This document shows, piece after piece, positions 34,106 to 42,264 of a stretch of 64,000 nt of DNA. Every line of letters starts with the position of its first letter. Positions within the stretch are counted from its first letter, which is position 1. A program made the translations under genes and the position numbers. Location: NCBI GenBank assembly GCA_900551915.1, contig URXT01000004.1:1-64000 (forward strand), given 5' to 3'. This stretch comes from an uncultured bacterium (GTDB lineage Bacteria; Cyanobacteriota; Vampirovibrionia; Gastranaerophilales; Gastranaerophilaceae). The notes beneath the pieces are model-generated. The model did not search any database, was not told the origin of the DNA, and saw only the letters and a list, made by a program, of their open reading frames with translations.

Positions 34106-35071
34106 ATGATAATGGTGATGGTAGCATTTTTGCTCGGGATGATATTGTGTCTTTTGTTCGGTGTTCCGTACATATCATTTTTGAAAAAGAAAATGATAGG
34201 GCAATACGTCAAAGACGTTGCCCCCGAAGCTCATCAGCAAAAAGAGGGAACTCCGACAACCGGCGGTGTTTTTATTATAACTGCGGCTGTTATAGCATCA
34301 GTCATTGCGTTAGCCCTTGCTCAAAGACTATCAGAAGAAGTTTTCATAATTTTAATAACGTTTTTGTTCTATACCTTTGCAGGATTTCAGGATGATTATC
34401 TTAAACTTAAAGGAAAACATAATGACGGCTTAAGCGCTAAAGGAAAACTCCTCAGACAAATTGCAATTGCATTGCTTCCTACAATTTATGTAATGATGAC
34501 AAATGATCAGGGAACTGTGTTTTCTGTTTTGAATTATTCAATTGATTTAAAATGGCTTTATCCGGTATTTGCGGTGTTCGTAATTACAGGTGCGTCGAAT
34601 GCTTATAACTTAACAGACGGACTTGACGGTCTGGCGGCTTCAACGGGCATGTTTGCGTTTGCAGCTTGTGCGTTAATCCTTCTTTTCGGGGGACATCCGG
34701 GGGCTGGAATTATCGCATCCGCTGTTGCAGGCGCTTTGTTCGGTTTTTTGCGCTATAACAAACCAAAAGCGCAGGTTTTTATGGGAGATACAGGCTCGCT
34801 TGCTATAGGCGGACTTCTTGGAACTTTGGCGGTCGTAGGCAAGTTTGAATTCCTTTTGATTTTTATAGGCGGAGTTTTTGTTATGGAAACTTTGTCTGTA
34901 ATTTTGCAGGTGGCAAGTTTCAAAACCACAGGAAAAAGAATTTTCAAAATGTCGCCTATACATCACCATTTTGAACTCTGCGGATGGAGTGAAAAGAAAA
35001 TTGTTGTTGTGTTTGCGCTTTGTTCTGCATTGTTAAGTGCATTTGCGCTTACGTTATTTTATTTGACTTAA
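34106..35071 (+). CDS. mraY: Phospho-MurNAc-pentapeptide-transferase
   Basis: 321 residues, about ten membrane helices. It transfers phospho-MurNAc-pentapeptide to undecaprenyl phosphate, forming lipid I. Signatures are AHQQKEGTPTTGGVFI, the catalytic Asp pair in FQDDYLKL, NAYNLTDGLDGLA, FMGDTGSLAIGG and the HHHFE loop near the C-terminus. Starts 4 nt after murF. Two ATGs (34106 and 34112) are possible. The end overlaps no gene; murD follows 17 nt later. Confidence 0.95.
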   Translation: MIMVMVAFLLGMILCLLFGVPYISFLKKKMIGQYVKDVAPEAHQQKEGTPTTGGVFIITAAVIASVIALALAQRLSEEVFIILITFLFYTFAGFQDDYLKLKGKHNDGLSAKGKLLRQIAIALLPTIYVMMTNDQGTVFSVLNYSIDLKWLYPVFAVFVITGASNAYNLTDGLDGLAASTGMFAFAACALILLFGGHPGAGIIASAVAGALFGFLRYNKPKAQVFMGDTGSLAIGGLLGTLAVVGKFEFLLIFIGGVFVMETLSVILQVASFKTTGKRIFKMSPIHHHFELCGWSEKKIVVVFALCSALLSAFALTLFYLT

Positions 35072-35088
35072 AGAGGTATAATTTAATT

Positions 35089-36441
35089 ATGAAAACTAGC
35101 TGGTTTGATAAAAAAGTTCTGGTATTGGGATTGTCGAAAAGTGGAATTGCTGCCGCAAAGTATTTAAACAGACACGGCGCAGAGGTTTATATTACGGAAA
35201 GCCGTGCGCGTGAGGAGAAAGACAACGCGGCAATTGAAGAACTAAATGAACTTGGTGTAAAAGTCGAGATGGGTGGGCACAGCGATGAATTTATCAAAGA
35301 CGCTTACCTTGCTGTTACAAGCCCCGGTATTCCGCCGACATCAGAAATTATGCAGAAACTTAAAGCGGAAAATATCAAGGTAATTTCTGAAATTGAACTT
35401 GCTTACTCTCAAACCCTCAAACCATTTGTCGCAATTACGGGTACCAATGGCAAAACCACAACAACGGCTTTGATAGCACACATTTTGAGTGAAGAATTTA
35501 AAGCTTATCCTTGCGGAAATTACGGTGTGCCGCCGTGCGATTTACTTGATGGAGATGTTGAAATTTTTGTATGCGAATGCAGTTCTTTCCAGCTTGAATA
35601 CAGTGACGCGTTCCAGCCGCAGATTTCTGTTTGGACAAACTTCACGCCCGACCACATAAGCTGGCACGGAAACCTTGAAAATTACTTCAAGGCAAAAGCA
35701 AAAATCTTCAAAACTCCAACGACTCCGGCGTTTTCGGTTTTAAACGCAAAAGATGAAAAGTTGAAAGATTTTGCCAAAGAATGTGGCGGCGAAGTTTTCT
35801 TCTTTGGCGAAGAACTTGGCGAAAACTGCTGTTATGTGAAGAATTACGCTGTTTATTTCAAACGCAGAAACCGCGAAGAACATATTATTGACCTGAAAGA
35901 CTGTCCGCTTATCGGCGAACATAATTTTCAAAATGTTGAATGCTCTGTAATTGTTGCAAAACTCGAGGGCGTTTCAAACGAACGCATAAAAGCTGCGATT
36001 ATGAGTTTCAAAGTTCCGGAACACAGGCTTGAAAAATTTGCACAGAAAAACGGAACTGTTTTTTACAACGATTCAAAAGCTACAAACCCTGAAGCGTCGC
36101 TTGTTGCAATCCGCTCATTTAAACCGGAAGAAAATGTTGTTTTGATTGCGGGCGGACGCGATAAAAATACAGATTTGAAGGAGTTTGACGAGGCTTGCAA
36201 AAAGCATATCAAAACAGTTATTCTAATAGGAGAGGCCGCTGACAGATTTGAAGAAAATCTTAAAAAAGACGGGTTTGAAAATATAATTCGTGAAGCCACA
36301 ATGCAAAGTGCAATCGACAAAGCAATTGAATTAAATCCTGATGTTGTTTTGCTTTCACCGGCATGCGCAAGCTTTGATATGTTCAGCGGATATGAAGAAA
36401 GAGGAAAGGTTTTTAAAGAATATGTCTTATCGAAACTATGA
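35089..36441 (+). CDS. murD: UDP-MurNAc-L-alanine--D-glutamate ligase
   Basis: 450 residues starting MKTSWFDKKVLVLGLSKSG, with AAGAGG about 11 nt before. A longer in-frame reading from 35020 would lie inside mraY and is rejected. The N-terminal Rossmann-like domain holds VLGLSKSGIAAAKYL; the ATP site is AITGTNGKTTTTALI; substrate motifs are NFTPDHISWHG and the C-terminal VFYNDSKATNPEASLVAI. It adds D-Glu to the precursor in the cytoplasm. Its 3' end overlaps ftsW by 20 nt. Confidence 0.95.
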   Translation: MKTSWFDKKVLVLGLSKSGIAAAKYLNRHGAEVYITESRAREEKDNAAIEELNELGVKVEMGGHSDEFIKDAYLAVTSPGIPPTSEIMQKLKAENIKVISEIELAYSQTLKPFVAITGTNGKTTTTALIAHILSEEFKAYPCGNYGVPPCDLLDGDVEIFVCECSSFQLEYSDAFQPQISVWTNFTPDHISWHGNLENYFKAKAKIFKTPTTPAFSVLNAKDEKLKDFAKECGGEVFFFGEELGENCCYVKNYAVYFKRRNREEHIIDLKDCPLIGEHNFQNVECSVIVAKLEGVSNERIKAAIMSFKVPEHRLEKFAQKNGTVFYNDSKATNPEASLVAIRSFKPEENVVLIAGGRDKNTDLKEFDEACKKHIKTVILIGEAADRFEENLKKDGFENIIREATMQSAIDKAIELNPDVVLLSPACASFDMFSGYEERGKVFKEYVLSKL

Positions 36442-37624
36442 TAAAGATAACGGAGACAGATTTAGAGATAATCGCCAGCCTATTCAAAGTGTCATAATTT
36501 CATCACCTGACAGAACGCTGCTGGTTGTAGTAACTTTTCTTGTCATAATAGGTTTTATGGCAATTTTTTCAGCTTCCGCGCCAAAATGCCTTGATGAAGG
36601 CGTTAATCCGGCGCAATTTTTGATTAAACAGGTAATTTGTTTTATCGTCGGATTTATCGGGCTAAAATTTTTTACAAACTATGATTACAAAAAACTTGCG
36701 CAATGGAATACAATCGTAGCTGCCGGAATTATAATTCTGCTTTTGCTTGTTGACTTTACACCGCTCGGCGTGACAGTTAACGGTGCAAAAAGATGGATAA
36801 ATCTTTTCGGATTTCAATTGCAGCCGTCAGAATTTGCAAAACCTGCTGTTGTGCTGCTTCTTGCTTCTGCCTTCAAAGATAACGGAAATCTTTTTGACGA
36901 AGCCAAATGGATAAAGTATTTTATCCCGATTTTGATAATGCTGGCCTTCATTTTTATGCAGCCAAACCTCAGTATGGTAATTCTGCTTTTGTCCGTGTCT
37001 GTTGTAATGTTTCTTTGCGGCGGCGGTTCTTTAAAGCTGTTTTTCAGCTGCCTTATCGCTGGCATAACAACGGTCGTGTTGGCTCTTACCACAATAATCA
37101 AACCTTATCAGCTGCAGCGCTTAAGAATTTGGCGACATCCCGAAAGTGACCCGCAGGGGGCAGGTTATAACATAATTCAATCACTGATTGCTTTTGCATC
37201 AGGCGGATTTAACGGCGTTGGATACGGCGGCTCAATTCAAAAGCTTTCATATCTGCCAGAATGCCACACTGACTTTATTTTTGCGATTATTGCCGAAGAA
37301 CTCGGGCTGGTAGGATGTATTCTTGTAATCGGGCTTTTCTGGACATTTGTCCACCGCGGTTTTATTGTTGCTTCGCGCTGTCCTGATATGTACGGAAGGC
37401 TTCTTGCGGTCGGCATAACTTTTTCAATAGGATTTCAGGCGTTTTTGAATATAAGCGTTGCGAGTTCTTTTCTTCCGACAACAGGCGTGCCGCTTCCGTT
37501 CATTAGTTACGGCGGATCGTCTTTAATAGTGTCTTTGTGGATGGTCGGAATTCTTTTGAATATTTCTAAAAAACGTATAAAGAAAATAAGGAACCAGGAA
37601 AATGACAGAGAAAGACTCCGCTGA
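36422..37624 (+). CDS. ftsW: SEDS-family peptidoglycan glycosyltransferase FtsW
   Basis: 400 residues starting MSYRNYDKDNGDRF, with AGGAAAGG about 13 nt upstream. A cytoplasmic N-terminus of about 35 residues is followed by some ten transmembrane helices. The FtsW/RodA signature near the end is FLNISVASSFLPTTGVPLPFISYGGSSLIVSLWMVGILLNI, and the loop with QLQRLRIWRHPESDPQGAGYNIIQS is also typical. In the murein cluster between murD and murG, the usual place of ftsW rather than rodA. Polymerises septal glycan with a partner PBP not seen here. Overlaps murD by 20 nt and murG by 23 nt. Confidence 0.93.
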   Translation: MSYRNYDKDNGDRFRDNRQPIQSVIISSPDRTLLVVVTFLVIIGFMAIFSASAPKCLDEGVNPAQFLIKQVICFIVGFIGLKFFTNYDYKKLAQWNTIVAAGIIILLLLVDFTPLGVTVNGAKRWINLFGFQLQPSEFAKPAVVLLLASAFKDNGNLFDEAKWIKYFIPILIMLAFIFMQPNLSMVILLLSVSVVMFLCGGGSLKLFFSCLIAGITTVVLALTTIIKPYQLQRLRIWRHPESDPQGAGYNIIQSLIAFASGGFNGVGYGGSIQKLSYLPECHTDFIFAIIAEELGLVGCILVIGLFWTFVHRGFIVASRCPDMYGRLLAVGITFSIGFQAFLNISVASSFLPTTGVPLPFISYGGSSLIVSLWMVGILLNISKKRIKKIRNQENDRERLR

Positions 37625-38729
37625 ACAAAAGACTTTTTTTATAACAGGCGGCGGCACAGGCGGACATATTTATCCGGCGATTGCAGTTGCAGATGAACTT
37701 TGTGCACGCAAAGCAAAGGTTTTTTACGTTGGCAATCCGAAAAACCTTGAGTTTGATATTGTGAAGCAGAAGGGATACGATTTTCTGCCGGTAAATGTTC
37801 ATGGAATGCCGCGCGGTGCAAAATTGGCGCTTGTTAAATGGATGTTTGAACTTGGTTTGGCGGTTTTAAAATCGGCCGGATATATTTTAAAATACAAACC
37901 TGATGCGGTTTTTGGCACCGGCGGATACGTTTCGGCACCGGCGCTTTTTGCAGCAAAACTCACGAAAACACCTTATATGCTTCACGATTGCGACGCAAAA
38001 CCCGGGCTTGTGACAAGAAAATTGTCCGCCGGTGCAAATTGTGTTTCGCTGGCTTTTGACTGCGCGTCAAAAGAAATTCCGAACAAAAATTGTCTGATTA
38101 ACGGAAATCCTATAAGAAAAACTTTTAAATCTCTTTCAAAAGAAGAGGCGCGTCGTTCTCTCGGGCTTGATGATAAATTAACGCTTTGCATAATGGGCGG
38201 TTCGCAGGGCGCGCGTTCAATTAACGATGCGGCGGTTGAGGTTTTGAAAAAGTTTTCAAAAGAATATGATTTGCAGGTGATTTTCCAGACCGGCAAGAAA
38301 AATTTTGAACGGGTTATTGAGCAGTTGTTGAAAGTTTATCCTGATTACGCAAATGACAAAAATTTGATTATAAAACCGTATTTTGATGACATGGTGACAG
38401 TGTTGAAGGCTTCTGATATTGCGGTTTCACGTTCCGGTTCGTTGAGTTTGTCAGAACTTTCGGCGTCTGGTACTGCCTCAATTCTTGTTCCATATCCGCA
38501 TGCGGCGGCTGACCATCAGCGCAAAAACGCAAAATACATGCAGGAAAAAAGTGCGGCATTATATTTGGAAGACGCTGACACAAATTCACAAACCTTATCT
38601 GAACTGGTTTCATATTTGCTTGAAAATCGGGAGGAACTCAAAAGATTAAAGCAAAATGCGCTTTCACTTGCAAAATATGATGCAGTTGATTTGATTTCAG
38701 ACAAACTTATCGAAATTAGCAAAGCTTGA
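37602..38729 (+). CDS. murG: UDP-GlcNAc:lipid I GlcNAc transferase
   Basis: 375 residues. GT28-family enzyme making lipid II at the inner face of the membrane. The G loop is FFITGGGTGGHIYPAIAVADEL; others are GTGGYVSAPALFAAK, IMGGSQGARSIND, and the donor-binding SRSGSLSLSELSASGTASILVPYPHAAADHQ. AGGAACCAGG precedes the ATG. Last gene of the cluster; UDP-GlcNAc is supplied by GlmS/GlmU encoded earlier in the window. Followed after 59 nt by prepilin gene D. Confidence 0.95.
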   Translation: MTEKDSAEQKTFFITGGGTGGHIYPAIAVADELCARKAKVFYVGNPKNLEFDIVKQKGYDFLPVNVHGMPRGAKLALVKWMFELGLAVLKSAGYILKYKPDAVFGTGGYVSAPALFAAKLTKTPYMLHDCDAKPGLVTRKLSAGANCVSLAFDCASKEIPNKNCLINGNPIRKTFKSLSKEEARRSLGLDDKLTLCIMGGSQGARSINDAAVEVLKKFSKEYDLQVIFQTGKKNFERVIEQLLKVYPDYANDKNLIIKPYFDDMVTVLKASDIAVSRSGSLSLSELSASGTASILVPYPHAAADHQRKNAKYMQEKSAALYLEDADTNSQTLSELVSYLLENREELKRLKQNALSLAKYDAVDLISDKLIEISKA

Positions 38730-38788
38730 TTTTTAGGTAAATTTTTGTTAGTATAATAGTGTTATAAATATAATAAGGAGCTGAAAAT

Positions 38789-39545
38789 ATGATTATATCT
38801 GAATTTTTACGGGGGGGGGGCACCCGAAAATAATGCTCCTGTAAGGGTTTTAGCTAATAGCTTAAACAATAAAATTTTTCTTCGAACAGCATTCACTTTA
38901 GCTGAAGTTTTAATCACACTTGGGATTATAGGAATAGTTGCTGCAATGACCCTGCCAAGTCTTATTGGTAATTACCAGAAAAAAGTTACTGTAAATAAGC
39001 TGAAAAAGGCATATACAATTTTGAACCAGGCCTTTAAACGTTCACAAATAGATAATGGTGACTATCAATATTGGGCAAAAGGTGTTGATATGGGAATAGA
39101 TGCATATTACAAATTGTATTGGCACCCGTATTTTCAGATAACTACAGTCTGTGACAATTATCAAAAATGCGGGTATAAGGAGGAAAGACCTTGGTTGGGA
39201 GCCAATAATGAAAAACTAACTGCCTTATTTAGCCATAAATATTATCGAATACCTTTTTTAACTTCAGATGGAATATTGTATTCTTTTTCAATAGCATCTG
39301 GCAACGCTAATAATAGTTTCCAAGTTGTATGGGTAGATATTAACGGACCTAAAAATCCTAATCAATACGGGATAGATGTCTTCTTATTCGCTCCAACTGA
39401 AGGCAATGTAATTATGCCTTATTGTTATAATTCATCGGAAAGTTCAATAAATAAAGAGTGTAGTAAAAATGGTACTGGAGAGTGTTGTGCTGCAAGGATT
39501 ATGGCTGACGGCTGGGAAATCAAAGGTGATTACCCCTGGAAATAG
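38789..39545 (+). CDS. Prepilin-like secreted protein with poly-G tract, out of frame as assembled (locus D)
   Basis: ATG 38789, with AAGGAG 9 nt upstream, begins MIISEFLR and runs into a 10-base G tract. As assembled it stops after 14 codons (TAA 38831). With 9 (or 12) G it continues as MIISEFLRGGAPENNAPVRV..., a 34-residue leader, then the prepilin helix FTLAEVLITLGIIGIVAAM and a 251-residue total. The downstream frame has no start before ATG 38946, which lies inside the helix and would make a protein without a leader. The body has V-D-I-N-G-x-x-x-P-N..G-I-D-V-F, several Cys, and ends DGWEIKGDYPWK. The 5' end is homologous to locus C. It converges on the degenerate PilB-like gene. Confidence 0.75.
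38811..38820 (+). repeat. Poly-G tract of 10 in the leader of prepilin gene D (OFF)
   Basis: Ten G after the C of codon Arg8. The ATG frame and the prepilin frame join only with 9 or 12 G. Same position and context as the tract of locus C. Confidence 0.85.
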
Positions 39546-39565
39546 GGAATTTTATTTTTAAAATT

Positions 39566-40954
39566 TCAAGCCAAATATTTCTGTGCAGTTGGTTTGTCAA
39601 AAACTTCAATGCTGTTTTTTGAGTGGATGAAAATTATGCAGTTTATGATTGATTTTAATGTTTCAAAATCAGAAATTGACATTTTGTTGCGCAAATCCTC
39701 CATGTTGTTTGCCAAAAACTCCATAATGACGGTCTTGTTGTCATAAACAAGGCTTGAAAAATAATCAAAAGCTTCTTTGTTTTTTATCCCTTCAAGATAA
39801 ATAATATCAGGTGACTGAAACTCGATGAAACGTGAGGCTTTATCCATATTAAATCCTACGTTTTCATTAAGTTCACACTGATTTACATTGTTAAGGCTGT
39901 ATTTTGCAATGCTTTCAAGAGTCATTATATTTTTGTTTTTATTTTTTTCTGCGCATTCAAGTAACAGCGAATAAATTACATGTGTTTTTCCGCTCAAAGG
40001 CGAACCGCAAACAAGGATTACACCGGGCGTATCAAGCGATTGCTTTACGATTTTTAATTGAGAGTCGCTGGTAATTATTTTATTCAACGATTTAGGCGGC
40101 TTGTAAATTTTTAGAAAAATTCTCTCACCCATAATCGTCGGGAAGGTGGAAATGCTTGCGATTACAGAAATATCATCAACTTTAAAACTCAATTTGCCAA
40201 GCTGCGGAACTTCACTTACAGAAGGGTCAAGCTCTGCGAGTGTTTTAAGATTTGCTGTAAACGAAAGCGTTAAAACTGACGGAATAATACCTTTATTTAA
40301 AACTTCACCGTTCTTTTTGAAGTTTACGCCAAGTCCTTCGTCTTCACGCTGAAACAGAACTTCATGAACTTCTTCAATAATAGCCTGCTTCAAAATAGCA
40401 CGGATAATTTTTTGCATGTGAGTGTCAGACAAATCTTCACTGTGAAGTTCATCGCGCCAGTCAAATCCAGTGGGTTCGCTGGTTGTATAAATCTCGCCAA
40501 CGCTGATGTCGTTAGGGTAATATTCTTCAATCTTTTTCAAAATCGCGTTTTCAGAAGCAAGAACAGGTTCAATTGTGCATTCTGCGGTTTCTACGACCCT
40601 GTCTATTGCAAATAAATCCAGCGGGTCTGCCATTGCAACGGTCAAGGCATCTTCAATTTTGAATAAGGGAAGGATTTTAAAACGTTTTGCGTCCGTGTAA
40701 TTTATGTATTTCAGACATTTTATATCCAAGCTGTAGTCTTCAAGATTGACGTATGGTGTATGGAGTTTGTTTTCAAGAAATTTAATCAGAACTTCTTCTG
40801 TCAGAATTCCGGAATTTATCAAAGCCTGTCCGATGTTAATGTTTTGAGCATTTGCAACTTCCTGTGCCTGCTCTAAAGTTTCATAAGGCACAAGCCCTGC
40901 TCTTACAAGGTCATATTTAAGTTTTTCCAGCGTTTTGTTAGTTACTGCTTCCAT
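39566..40954 (-). CDS. Degenerate PilB/GspE-like ATPase
   Basis: 462 residues. Residues 1-150 are a GspE N-terminal (MshEN-type) domain with LVPYETLEQAQ, IGQALINSGILTEEVL and PYVNLEDYSLD. Residues 170-290 resemble the N2 domain, and 300-460 the RecA-like ATPase with Walker A GSPLSGKT (317-324). The Walker B region is altered (SPDIIYLEGIKNKEAF, where active enzymes have ...VGEIRDxETA), the His box and the zinc Cys motif are missing, so activity is doubtful. It may be a regulatory or c-di-GMP-sensing paralogue of the type IV pilus extension ATPase. Its start shares one base with the stop of the response regulator upstream, so the pair is cotranscribed. Confidence 0.8.
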   Translation of the reverse strand: MEAVTNKTLEKLKYDLVRAGLVPYETLEQAQEVANAQNINIGQALINSGILTEEVLIKFLENKLHTPYVNLEDYSLDIKCLKYINYTDAKRFKILPLFKIEDALTVAMADPLDLFAIDRVVETAECTIEPVLASENAILKKIEEYYPNDISVGEIYTTSEPTGFDWRDELHSEDLSDTHMQKIIRAILKQAIIEEVHEVLFQREDEGLGVNFKKNGEVLNKGIIPSVLTLSFTANLKTLAELDPSVSEVPQLGKLSFKVDDISVIASISTFPTIMGERIFLKIYKPPKSLNKIITSDSQLKIVKQSLDTPGVILVCGSPLSGKTHVIYSLLLECAEKNKNKNIMTLESIAKYSLNNVNQCELNENVGFNMDKASRFIEFQSPDIIYLEGIKNKEAFDYFSSLVYDNKTVIMEFLANNMEDLRNKMSISDFETLKSIINCIIFIHSKNSIEVFDKPTAQKYLA

Positions 40955-41325
40955 TATTCTTCTGCTTTTAAATACTTATCAACTGTTTTTAACACATTAT
41001 CCAAATCAAAGGGTTTTGTAATATATTCATCCGCGCCGGTTTCTTCTCCGATAAGCTTGTCTTCTTCTTGCGAGCGCGCCGTAATCATTAAAATCGGAAT
41101 GTTTTTGTATTTGCTGTCATATTTCAAAAGCCTGCTTATTTTGTAGCCGTTAATTTTTGGCATCATAACGTCAAGAATAATCAAATCAGGAATAAGCTCT
41201 TTGGCAAGTTTTAAGCCGTCTTCGCCGTTAAAAGCCGTGTAGCAGCTGTAATCAGAACTTTCCAGAACAAACTTCAAGCTTTCTACAATATCTTGTTCGT
41301 CATCTACTATAAGAATTTTTTTCAT
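40954..41325 (-). CDS. Single-domain response regulator (CheY-like)
   Basis: 123 residues, receiver domain only. Acidic pocket DDE (8-10), phosphoacceptor Asp52 in LIILDVMMPKINGY, Thr82 and Lys104 in ITKPF. There is no output domain, so it acts by protein contact. It is translationally coupled to the PilB-like gene, and a histidine kinase is encoded nearby on the same strand (42251-43957), separated only by an oppositely oriented gene. A phosphorelay controlling pilus-type motility or secretion is inferred from this setting. Confidence 0.9.
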   Translation of the reverse strand: MKKILIVDDEQDIVESLKFVLESSDYSCYTAFNGEDGLKLAKELIPDLIILDVMMPKINGYKISRLLKYDSKYKNIPILMITARSQEEDKLIGEETGADEYITKPFDLDNVLKTVDKYLKAEE

Positions 41326-41481
41326 AACTTCCTCTAATCATAATCCCTTAAGATTATTATAGCATATCAAATCCCATCTTCCAGCATGTTAAAATTTGTT
41401 AATCAGAGCAAATTTCTAAGCAAATATAATTTTGTTTTGTTTTAATATCAAAGCAGGTAAAAGCAGGAAGGAAAATTATTT

Positions 41482-42264
41482 ATGTCAATAAAACTAACTT
41501 ATCCATTAACAAGATTTAACGACTGGCAGGCTATGGGAGCTGTAAAACGTGCCGCTGATACAAGAACAACCGAAGAATTAACTCAAACAATAAAATTATG
41601 GGCAGACCATAATCAGGAAGCCAAAGAATTCCTTCCGCATTTAAAGGAAATGAACCCGAAACATTTTGGGCTTGTCGCTGACACAATTGAACTTGCACAT
41701 CGTCGTTCAATACTTCCTAAAAATATAAATATGCTTGGCCAAACAAGCGCCGGTAAGAGTTTGTTAGGTGTTTTGCTTGATATTTTTCCCCGCGCATCAA
41801 AAGAAAACCCGAATGCACTTGATTTTGCGCAGGAAGTTATAAATAATACAGATACACTTACTTCAAAATATTTTCTCTGGCAGACAACAGGCGGAATTTT
41901 GGAAAACAAATCTGTTTCCGAACATTTCAAAGCTGCAAAGCCGCTTGTCGAAGCTTTTGCAAAAGAAACCCTGGAACATCCAAATCCATACTCATTTGCA
42001 GAACAGGAAGGTTTTATGACATTAGTAAAATCAGTTATTGAACCGGCTGCTGACCCTAAAAAAATAAGTATAGTCAAAGATGCGCTGGATGCTATCAGCA
42101 ACAAAGCAATGCTGCATGTTTCAAGCTTTGTGGAAAGCAAAGCTCCGGTTGAAAAAATTAAAGATAATATTTCAACTGTCGGGCAGGTGACGGCATTGAT
42201 GGATACAAGCAAAGGCCTTCGTGATATGACGGATTACCTGACTAAAAACACTAATTTATACTAA
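41482..42264 (+). CDS. Hypothetical helical protein with a P-loop-like motif
   Basis: 260 residues, no family recognised. It starts MSIKLTYPLTRFNDWQAMGA with GGAAGGA upstream. Mostly helical, with a G-x-x-x-x-G-K-S sequence (GQTSAGKS, 86-93) after a possible strand (KNINML), but no clear Walker B or base-specificity motif, so nucleotide binding is uncertain. No signal peptide or membrane helix. Its 3' end overlaps the convergent histidine kinase gene by 14 nt, and it lies head to head with the response regulator gene. Confidence 0.65.
   Translation: MSIKLTYPLTRFNDWQAMGAVKRAADTRTTEELTQTIKLWADHNQEAKEFLPHLKEMNPKHFGLVADTIELAHRRSILPKNINMLGQTSAGKSLLGVLLDIFPRASKENPNALDFAQEVINNTDTLTSKYFLWQTTGGILENKSVSEHFKAAKPLVEAFAKETLEHPNPYSFAEQEGFMTLVKSVIEPAADPKKISIVKDALDAISNKAMLHVSSFVESKAPVEKIKDNISTVGQVTALMDTSKGLRDMTDYLTKNTNLY

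Noticed and set aside
41613-42212. 199-residue minus-strand open frame
   Set aside because: Fully antisense to the 41482-42264 gene, Ser-rich composition typical of a shadow frame, no ribosome site.
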